From assembly GCA_946902985.2 (NCBI GenBank), contig OX336389.2, positions 787,586,979-787,650,978 on the forward strand: a stretch of DNA of 64,000 nucleotides, read 5' to 3'. Positions 55,531-64,000 of this stretch are shown one piece after another; position 1 is the stretch's first letter; each line of letters starts with the position of its first letter. This DNA comes from Meconema thalassinum. Taxonomy: Eukaryota; Arthropoda; Insecta; Orthoptera; Tettigoniidae. A model generated the notes under the pieces. It worked only from the letters and a program-made list of their open reading frames with translations. It was not told the DNA's origin and searched no databases. The position numbers and the translations under genes are program-made.

Positions 55531-58500
55531 ATGCCCTTTACGAGACAAACAACCAAAATGGAAGCGCAATTGGCAGCATTGCTAGAAAAGTTAAGTGGCA
55601 TGGAAACCAAATTAGAAGACGGCCAGAAGAATTTAACCAAGGATCTAACTGCCAAATTAGAAGACGGCCAGAAGAATTTAACCAAGGACCTAACTGCCAA
55701 ATTAGAAGACAGCCAGAAAAGTTTAGCCGAGGACCTAACCTCCAAATTAGAAGACGGTCAGAATAAGCTAGCAGAGGACCTAACCGCCAAATTTCTGGAT
55801 GGCCAGAAAAATCTGAAAGAGTGTCTGCTGACGAAATTACAGGAAAGTCAAAAGAATTGGAACAGGGTCTGCGTCAGGAAGTCAACACCGTCTGCCAGGG
55901 CCTACGTGAGGAAGTCACAGCAGTAGAAAAGAAGTTCAACGCCTTACAAGAGGAAGTTGCCGAACTGCGCCAACGCCCACTGACGGGGGTGGAAGAGAAA
56001 TTCAACGCTTTACAAAAGGAAATTGCTTAGTTGAACCAACGCCTGTCGACGGGGATGGAAGCGAGATTCAACTCTCTTCAAGAGGAAGTTGCCGATCTGC
56101 GCCGACGCCCGCCCACAGGTACACCGGGAATATCAGGAACGGGACAGAGCAGAGTGACGCCCCCAACCTTCGACGGAAAGGTCCCGTGGAGCACCTATTT
56201 ACGTCAGTTCGAGGCAGCCTGTTCCATAGACAACTGGAACAGCACGGAAAAGGCTACAGCTCTCATTGTAGCGCTGAGAGGGGATGCCCTTAACATCCTT
56301 CAGGCCATCCCGACTGGATCCCAGGACTACGCTTCACTAATCGCCCATATGGAGTCCCGATATGGAGATAGCCATCTTCAGCAGGCCTACCAGATGCAGC
56401 TCCGGACCCGGGTACAAAAGAACGCGGAAACCCTGCAGGAGTTCGAGATGGATATCGCACGACTTGTAAGGCTCGCCTATCCAACAGCACCGGCCAACAT
56501 TTTGGAGCAGATTGCGACGCAAACCTTCATTGACGGACTACAGGACTCGGAAATTCAAATGGCACTGCGACTTGCGCGCAATAAGACACTGGCAGATGCG
56601 GTGAGCCACGCACTTGAGATCGAGACGGCAAAGCAGGCATCTAGAATGCGCGCGCGGGTGCGTCAGGTGGACGTCGACGAACCAGCCAAAGCCGACAAGA
56701 CCAAGCCCCTGGCCGATGAACTGATGGAGGCGCTAGGCCGGTTCTTCAAGAGTCGCAGTACCACCAACAAAAACGTAGCCGAAGGACATCCGGAGAGGCG
56801 ACCCGGAAGAGGACTACCGAAATGCTGGACTTGCCGTAAGAGAGGCCACCTGAGCAAGGACTGCGGTGATCGCCGCCGCCAAGGGTTTCCGTCGGGACAG
56901 TCAGTCGTAGGGAAACCGCGCGGCCAAGGAAAGCAAGTATCAGCCAGCCTTGGGGGGCAAAGGTTGGCTTGTGACAGTCGTCAAGCCCCGGCAGTCCAAG
57001 TTCGTGTGACGCAGTTACGGAGGGATAATAGCAACTTGATGGTCGGCGGAGTCGTCAACGGAGAGAGCTGGCCCATGCTAATCGACACGGGAGCATCGAG
57101 GACCATCGTCGGTCCCACCGTGATCCCGAAGTGGAGAGTGCAACCCACACAAAGGAACCTCCAGCTAATAACCGCGACCGGAGAGACCGCACCGGTACAT
57201 GGCGAAGCATCACTGGGGTTCGTCATTGGTCGACGGGCGATAAAACATCCAGTGCTTGTGGCTGACGTATCAAATGAAGTGATCATCGGACTGGACTTCT
57301 TGGACCAGAACAACATCCTCTTGGATCTGAGTACCAACACTCTTCACTTTGGAGGTGAGGAACTTGCTTTGCAACCAGCACACGAGGCCGTCGCCGCACG
57401 ACGAGTAAGGCTGAGAGAGGACGTCATCGTTCCCGCCAGGACGGAAGTCAGCGCTGCCGTAACTGTCGACGGAACAGCTGAGGGAGTGGCGGCTGTCATC
57501 GAGCCAAAATATGAGGACATCCCGACAAAAGGATTGCTTGTTGCCAAGACTCTCATCAACACGACGTCTCGGCCGTACGTCCGCCTGTCCAACCTGATCG
57601 ACTACGATATTACGGTTCACCGGGACACCAACCTAGGAGTCTGCGAGCCCGTTACCTGGATTGCCCGCATCACAGACACGACGGACGGACACCTGAAGAC
57701 GGACAACCGAAGAAGACGCGCCCTGCCAGAAGAACTACAGAAGCTGTACCAACGATCCCAGGACCATTTCGACGAGGAACAATCACGCCAACTTCGGGAC
57801 CTGCTACACGAATTCCAGGATGTCTTCTCCGTGGGGAGCAAAGACTTCGGCAGGACAAGCTTGGTCCAGCACAGAATCGACGTTGGGGACAGCGCACCGA
57901 TTAGGGCCCCATTCGGACGTGTCCCGCTCGCCAAGCAAGCCGAAGTCGACAGGATGGTAGAAGAGATGAAGGAGCAAGGAGTGATCGAGCCATCACATAG
58001 TCCTTGGAGTTCTCCGGTCGTGCTAGTTAAGAAGAAGGACGGTTCCACCAGGTTCTGCGTGGATTCCAGGCGGGTGAATAACGTCACGATGAGGGACAGC
58101 TACTCTCTACCCCGGATCGACGACACCCTGGACACCATATCAGGGTCAAGATGGTTCTCCACCTTGGATTTGAAGAGTGGCTACTGGCAGGTGGAGGTCC
58201 ACCCTAAGGACCGCGGAAAACTGCGTTCTCTGTGGGCAGCGGGCTCTGGCAGTTCACCGTCATGCCATTCAGTCTGTGCAACGCCCCTGCGACCTTCGAA
58301 AGGATAATGGAGTCCATTCTGAGGGGACTACATTGGAAGACCTGCCTGGTCTACCTAGACGACGTCATCGTTCTGGGAAGAAGCTTTGAGGAGCACTACA
58401 GCAACCTGAAGGAGATCTTGACGAAGCTACGGGCTGCCCAGCTGAAGTTGAGCCCCAAGAAGTGTCAGCTCTTCCAGAAGCAGGTCTAGTACCTTGGGCA

Positions 58501-60798
58501 TATCGTCTCCGTGGAAGGGGTGCGCACCGACCCAGAGAAGACCGCATCTGTGAGGGAGTGGCCAGTTCCGAAGGACAAGTCCCAACTACGAAGCTTCCTG
58601 GGACTCTGCACCTATTACCGTCGCTTCGTGAGAGGATTTGCCGACATCGCCAAACCACTGCATCGACTGACTGAAAAGGACCTACTCTTCACGTGGACTG
58701 CAGAATGCCACTGTGCCTTCGAACAACTCAAGCAGGCTCTGTGCACCGCACCTATTCTGGCCTACCCCAGACCTGGAACAAGGTTCATCGTCGATACCGA
58801 TGCCAGCGACTTTGGTATAAGGGGAATCCTGTCACAAATAGTGGACGGCGAGGAGAGAGAGTAGTGGCCTACTTCAGCAAAGCCTTGTCGAAGCCAGAGA
58901 GGAACTACTGCGTCACCAGGAAGGAACTGCTCGCCATCGTGAAGACCATTGAACACTTCCACAAGTACCTGTACGGGCAAGAATTTCTCATCAGGACCGA
59001 CCATGCATCCCTGCGGTGGCTCCTGAACTTCAAGCAGCCCGAGGGTCGACTCGCGCGGTGATTAGAGAGGCTTCAACAGTACAACTTTGAGATCCAGCAC
59101 AGGAAAGGCCAACTGCATTCTAATGCCAACGCCCTGTCATGAAGACCGTGCCCCGAAGACTGCACCTTCAGTACGAGAAGGGAGGAGAACACCGGGATAC
59201 AGTGCCGACGGACTACTGTGGAAATTCAAGGGAGCTGGAACCGCGAATCTTTCACGCGGGCACAAGCAGAAGATGATGACCTGGGACTGATATCCGAATG
59301 GAAGAGGGCCTGTGTACCCAGACCCGGGTGGAACATTGTGAGTGACTGCAGCCCAAAGTTTAAATCCTACTGGGCGCAGTGGGACTCGCTGATTGTAAGG
59401 GATGGCCTCATCTGCCGTACCTGGGAGATCACCGACGGGAAGACATCTCGGGAACAAGTCGTCGTTTCAAAGGCCATGACGGAGGAAGTCCTGAAGGAAG
59501 TTCATGGAGGATCATCTCGTGGACACCTAGGGATAAAGAAGACCCTGGAGAAGCTGAGAGAGCGGTTCTACTGGATCGGATGCCGAACAGACGTGGAGAA
59601 CCACTGCGCGAGGTGCCACGATTGCACAGCCAGCAAGGGCCCAGGACGAAGACAACGGGGTCCACTGAAGACCTACAACGTGGGCGGCCCCATGGAGAGA
59701 GTGGCCATCGATGTTGCTGGGCCATTCCCGTTGAGCGAGGCAGGGAACTGCTACTTATTGGTCGTCAGCGACTATTTCACCAAATGGCCGGAGGCGTATG
59801 CGTTCCCTAACCAAGAAGCCGCGACGATCGCAGAGACCCTGGTGAAGGAATTCGTCAGCCGGTATGGAGTACCCCTGGAGCTGCAGTCCGACCAAGGGAG
59901 GAACTTCGAAGCGCAGGTGTTCCAGAACCTATGCCATCTGCTGGGAATCCGGGAGACAAGGACGACGCCGCTACACCCTCAGTCGGATGGGATGGTAGAG
60001 CGATTCAATCGCACCATCGAGAACCATCTCCGAATAGTCGTCAGCTAGCACCAGAGGGATTGGGACAAATATCTTCCACTATTTCTCCTGGCCTACCGCG
60101 CCGCCGTACATGAAGCCACCGGGTGCACACCAGCCCGGGCCATGTTTGAGAGGGAACTCCGTCTACCTGTCGATCTTGCCTTCGGCCGACCTGGGAATGA
60201 TCCGATCCCGGTAAGCCAGTATTGTCAAGAACTGGTTGACCAACTGGAGGACGTGCACGCGTTCGCGAGGAGGATACTGCGGATCGAGACCGACCGAATG
60301 AAGACCCGATACGACCAACAGACTGATGCCGGATTTCTCCTGGCCTACCGCGCCGCCGTGCATGAAGCCACCGGGTACACACCCGCCCGGGCCATGTTTG
60401 GGAGGGAACTCCGTCTACCTGTCGATTTTGCCTTCGGCCGACCTGGGAATGATCCGATCCCGGTCAGCCAGTATTTTCAAGAACTGGTCGACCAACTGGA
60501 GGACGTGCACGCGTTCGCGAGGAGGAGACTGCGGATCGAGACCGACCGAATGAAGACCCGATACGACCAACAGACGGATGCCGGCGGATTCCACGAGGAC
60601 GACCTGGTCTGGCTCTTCAACCCATTACGGAAGAAAGGCCTGTCACCCAAACTGCAAAAGTCCTGGGAGGGCCCGTACCGAGTCGTTAAATGGATCAACG
60701 ATGTCGTCTACAGCATCCAGCGGAGCCCGAGGGCAAAGATGAAGATCGTGCATCGAGATCGCCTGGCAGCCTACGGAGGGACACAGACGGACCAATGA
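55531..60798 (+). pseudogene. gag-pol of the 54708-61563 Gypsy element
   Basis: ATG at 55531. The N-terminus has five 15-residue coiled-coil repeats of the type KLEDGQKNLTKDLTA. A frame change occurs near 55850 and a TAG at 56028-56030. Then come a capsid-like part (YLRQFEAACSIDNW, near 56200), a CCHC knuckle CWTCRKRGHLSKDC (56823-56864), protease DTGAS (57081-57095), reverse transcriptase with FSTLDLKSGYW and YLDD (58351-58362), RNase H (VDTDASDFG, near 58792), and integrase with zinc part HGGSSRGHLG...CARCHDC, then IDVAGP, SDQGRNFE and MVERFNR (59708-60015). Breaks: frameshift near 58225, TAG 58487, stop 58862, TGA near 59059, TGA near 59140, TAG 60046. A 252-bp in-frame duplication lies in the integrase tail. 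Confidence 0.9.
60081..60584 (+). repeat. 252-bp tandem duplication in the integrase tail
   Basis: 60081-60332 and 60333-60584 are near-identical, both starting ATTTCTCCTGGCCTACCGC and carrying MF-RELRLPVD and TRYDQQTDAG. 252 is 84 codons, so the frame is kept. Confidence 0.9.
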
Positions 60799-60825
60799 TT
60801 GATCGGGACGATCAGCCTTTTAGGA

Positions 60826-60842
60826 AGGGGGGGGGGGGAGGG
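60826..60842 (+). promoter_or_regulatory. Polypurine tract
   Basis: AAGGGGGGGGGGGAGGG directly before the 3' LTR. Confidence 0.8.
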
Positions 60843-60844
60843 TG

Positions 60845-61563
60845 TGTTACGGCTGTAAGTTTGTTTCATCACTCGCCGCATGAGTCACAACTGCCCCCGG
60901 GCTGGGCTGTGCTCTGCCCCAGTGTATTGCGTGCTCCTTATGCAACAGGACTACTAGGACAAAGGGATGGTCCAGAATATTCGTGACCCAGCCAATGATG
61001 GAAACCTCGAGAAGCCGTGAACCCTGGATGGGTCTAGAAGCATTTATTGAGTCACCGGCCTGCTATATAAGAGCGACCCGTCAAGCGGTGTGTGTGTGTT
61101 TTTCGAGCTAGTGCGAGCGTTTATCCTGAGCGACAGAAGTGTGGTGACGTGACTTGCGAAACCCAGTGAGATTCCTTCCGAGCCGCGGAGCAGTGTGAGG
61201 AGTGTGTACCTACCTAGGGCGACAGAGACATTGTGGTGAATTACGAAACGCATTGGGTAGGTCCCTAGCCAGTGGACAGGAAACAGTGAGTGCCAGACTT
61301 AGTGCAACTATTTCCAGCCAGCGCATGGGACCACCTAATTAGCGAGAGGATTAACTGCAAGGCCGAGTGAAAGGGTGAGTCGAGCTTCATACAGGAAGGA
61401 GCTTCTGTAAGACAGATAATTGTTTCTATCTGCTTATTGTACGGTGTATATTTCTGACCTGCAAGCAATAAAGCTAACTTCTCTTCAAAGCAACAATTGT
61501 GTTTGTGCTTTCACCCACCGTAATCCAGTTAACGTAAGTGCCACTAGGGGGTGGCACGTAACA
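60845..61563 (+). repeat. 3' LTR of the 54708-61563 Gypsy element
   Basis: 719 bp, pair of 54708-55425, followed by ACTA. Confidence 0.92.
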
Positions 61564-61567
61564 ACTA

Positions 61568-62570
61568 GAATCATGGGTAGGCAGGACCTTCTCTTCCCTG
61601 ATTCTTCTCCCAAAATTATTTCATCTTTCAAAATAAAACAGGCAATCACTGAATCAATAAAAACTTTACCACTTGTTGCGTTTAAAACGCAACTTCAAAT
61701 AACAACATTTGCAAAGTTTCTCTTAGCTGTCACAGCTAATTCTAGTAAATCATTAGGGCAAGTACAGCTCGCTCCGCCAGCTTCCCATTTGTAGAGACTT
61801 CTTCTCTAACTTGTGTTTTACTCTCCAAAATTTTAGTTTTGTTTAAGTTAGGTCTGAGGGTTTCCTCCGTTCTAAGCTTTTAGTCGGCACCCTGCTGGGT
61901 AAAAGCTTAGCCTGCTTTAAGTGCAACAATTGGTATTCTTAAAAGATTCTCACTAATAACAGTAAAAAATATTGCTAAAGGCACTAGAGTTGCTTTATCT
62001 CTTCCCACTCTAGGGGTATTCGGCTGTTCTGCCGGAGATCCAACCGTGGTAAGTAATAAGAATGTTACAGCAAATTCAAATTCTTCCAGCATTTCAGAAT
62101 GCTTAGTAAAATCTAACCCTTTTGAAGGGAAACCACATAAATCCACTTCCTTTCATATAGGCCTATCGTTGCTTTCTACAGCACTACCTATCCCCATAGT
62201 ACCCAAATCCCAGCTCGGAGGGAAAGAACATATAGCGATATCTTGCAGGTAACCGTAGCTCCCGCCGCTCTCTCCGTTGACGGTGACCGAGCTCCCTCTT
62301 ATTTTAGTAACTTCACGGGCTATGCCCAGCATAACTTGTCGCTAGATCACTATTTTCGTTCTCTTTTTATTGGATTCTCTTCCTCTTTGTCAAAAATTGT
62401 TCCTACTCCAAAATCTACTTCATTTTTCCTCATCATCTTCCCTCAGGTAATGTTAACACTCAGTAATAACCTACCACCGTATAACACCAGAGACGGGCGG
62501 ATAGTCTGTACACATGGGGCGCACACAACCCATTATGCGAGAGTTTTCGCACGGGTCCGCTAGTATATTG
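61568..62570 (+). other. Unassigned DNA with a 75-codon frame
   Basis: An ATG at 61573 opens a frame to about 61793 containing SFKIKQAITESIKTLPLVAFK and TTFAKFLLAVTANSSKSLG. It could be a fragment of a mobile-element first ORF; I do not recognise the family. A further frame at 62243-62563 has no motif. The sequence is the continuation of the DNA before 54704. Confidence 0.35.
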
Positions 62571-62883
62571 TAATCATGGTGTGTTGCACGCTTCAATTCT
62601 TTATCTAAAGACTAAGGATACCGTCCCGGAGAACAATTCCTAAAGATGAAATATCCTCTGATGATATGTGTGTAAAATACAATTGTTAGTATATTGGTAT
62701 GCGTGAGCAATTAGTATAGGTTTATTTTCACACGTTAAGTGTAGAGCAGAAGTCGAGAAACACTGATGTGAGAATCAATGACTTCAGCAAGCGGACAGGA
62801 GTGTGTTGAGCGGTGAAGTGATGCGCCTTCCCGTTTCCTCCACCATCAGAGGGCATGGAATAGTGATCGACAGAAATAAGTCG

Positions 62884-63037
62884 CTTTAGTCCGGCTCCGC
62901 TGCTGATTGGTTAGCATGCTAGGCTTTGGCCTGATGGGTCCCGGGTTCACATCCCAGCCGGAACGTTGGAAATTATTTTCCAATGGTTAATTTCCCTAAC
63001 TTAGGGACAGAGTGTTTGTGACGACTTCATAATAGTA
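62884..63037 (+). mobile_element. tRNA-derived SINE, short
   Basis: CTCCGCTGCTGATTGGTTAGCATGC (A-box region) and GGGTTCACATCCCAGCCGG (B box near 62943). A short body with GGAAATTATTTTCCAATGGTTAATTTCCC and a 12-base A tail (63029-63040) follow. It differs from the other SINE bodies in the window. Confidence 0.6.
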
Positions 63038-63676
63038 AAAAAAAAAAGAATGAAACACCAAAAATGGAGTAAAACAATAAAAGTAAGACGAGAAACGTGA
63101 CATTAAAAAGTTAATATATGTATCAAGCTGACGGGTGTATGTTGAGCGGAGAAGTGATGTGCTTTCCCTTTTCCAGAAGATGGGTTAGTGCTCGAAAGAA
63201 ATATGATTACATAAGAAAATACCAAATGAATCAACGATCCATCAAATTACAACAAGGTAAAGAAGTTCACATCTATACAATCTCAATTCAGCATTTCCAC
63301 ATCCAGAAGGCAGTCCTTCGCATCTTGGTTAGACTCGCCTTCCAGGTTCGAATTGGATTACCATATGGATTAGCAAATCTCCTTCTTCCCCAATGTAGAA
63401 TCCTAGTAGTTCATGGTGTTGGTTCGAATCGTCGGTAGAACATCAATCTTCTATATGGTGTAAAATTTCATAATTGGATCACAGCTTCTAAACTCCTTTC
63501 AATTGTAGTAAATAAATGATCTGCTTTCAGATTTATCACTGATTCTAGTAATGTAGCAATTTTTATAATTTTTCTCTTATTTAATTTTATCGCAGGGATC
63601 GTGCTTTGAAAGCCTCCAGCAATTAATGTATGCGGCACAACAACGAATTATGAACAATATTTCAGCTCATTAATAA
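63038..63676. other. Unassigned DNA
   Basis: The frame at 63118-63438 has no family signature. A B-box-like GGTTCGAATCG near 63421 may be the trace of another SINE. Confidence 0.4.
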
Positions 63677-64000
63677 GCCTCCGTGGCTTAGGCGGCAGCA
63701 CGCCGGCCTCTCACCGCTGGGTCCGTGGTTCAAATCCCGGTCACTCCATGTGAGATCTGTGCTGGACAAAACGGAGGCAGACAGGTTTTTCTCCGGGTAC
63801 TCCGGTTTTCCCTGTCAAAATTTCAATCCAGCAACACTCTCCACTATCATTTCATTTCATCTGTCATTCATTTAATCATTGCCCCAGAGGAGTGCGTCAG
63901 GCCTCGGCAGCCGGCACAGTTCATATCCTCGCCGCTAGATGGGGGCTTCATCCATTCCATTCCTGACCCGGTCGGAGACTGGAAGCAGGTTGTGGATTTT
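63677..64000 (+). mobile_element. tRNA-derived SINE, cut by the window end
   Basis: It begins GCCTCCGTGGCTTAGGCGGC (A box) with GTGGTTCAAATCCCGGTCAC (B box, near 63726). The body contains TTTTTCTCCGGGTACTCCGG, TTGCCCCAGAGGAGTGCG and CTCGCCGCTAGATGGGGG. It is full to the last base given and has no visible 3' end here. Confidence 0.85.

Larger units (their letters stand above)
54708..61563 (+). mobile_element. Gypsy LTR retrotransposon, complete in structure but inactivated
   Basis: LTRs at 54708-55425 and 60845-61563 begin TGTTACGGCTGT and end GGCACGTAACA. ACTA lies outside both (54704-54707, 61564-61567). Primer site, gag-pol, and a G-rich polypurine tract (60826-60842) are in the right order. 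Protease, reverse transcriptase, RNase H and integrase appear in Gypsy order. Coding DNA is GC-rich in an AT-rich surrounding, a sign that it came from elsewhere. Several stops, mostly TAG, and frameshifts disable it. Confidence 0.92.

Overview
The window looks like repeat-dense nuclear DNA from an insect, most likely one with a large genome. The reasons are an AT-rich background, (TTAGG)n/(CCTAA)n blocks (the usual insect telomere motif), at least three kinds of tRNA-headed SINE, RTE and CR1/L2-like LINEs, Gypsy LTR retrotransposons and a Polinton-type DNA polymerase B. I see no conventional host gene; almost every recognisable coding stretch belongs to a mobile element and most are broken. 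The order and species are inference only.

Layout. Positions 160-1180 hold a 442-bp tandem repeat. Positions 2217-5679 are a DNA transposon with about 0.6-kb inverted ends and a 3-bp duplication. It carries the remains of an XPG-like nuclease gene with a Cys-rich domain and two apparent GT-AG introns, and is Academ-like. Positions 6709-50272 are bracketed by short hAT-like ends. Inside lies an RTE LINE on the minus strand, which is split by the main object of the window.

That object is a 37.6-kb palindromic element at 6979-44602. Its ends start AGTAGG/GGTAGG and are flanked by CCTAT on both sides. Each arm holds, from the outside in, a terminal repeat, a CCTAA/TTAGG block, a protein-primed family B DNA polymerase gene read outward, and a set of roughly 130-bp repeats upstream of that gene. 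A 1.1-kb spacer joins the arms. With later insertions removed, the ancestor would be about 12.8 kb with arms of nearly 6 kb. Both polymerase copies are cut at the same nucleotide by a long LTR. The left arm has a solo LTR (10846-14952). The right arm has an LTR (23597-27136) followed by gag and a 97-bp stub of the second LTR. The gag in turn is split by a 12.4-kb Gypsy-type element (29297-41709) with 2.73-kb LTRs and an intact pol frame.

To the right are a 5'-truncated LINE on the plus strand with an (AAT)n tail (47748-49365), the other end of the hAT-like element, a SINE, about 3 kb of unassigned DNA, and a decayed Gypsy element (54708-61563) whose two LTRs of about 718 bp are flanked by ACTA. 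Two more SINEs lie at 62884 and 63677, the last one running off the window.

Nesting order, oldest to youngest: hAT-like element, RTE LINE, palindromic Polinton-like element, LTR insertions in both polymerase copies, then the 29297-41709 Gypsy element. Calls rest on reading motifs and repeats by eye; identity figures are rough.
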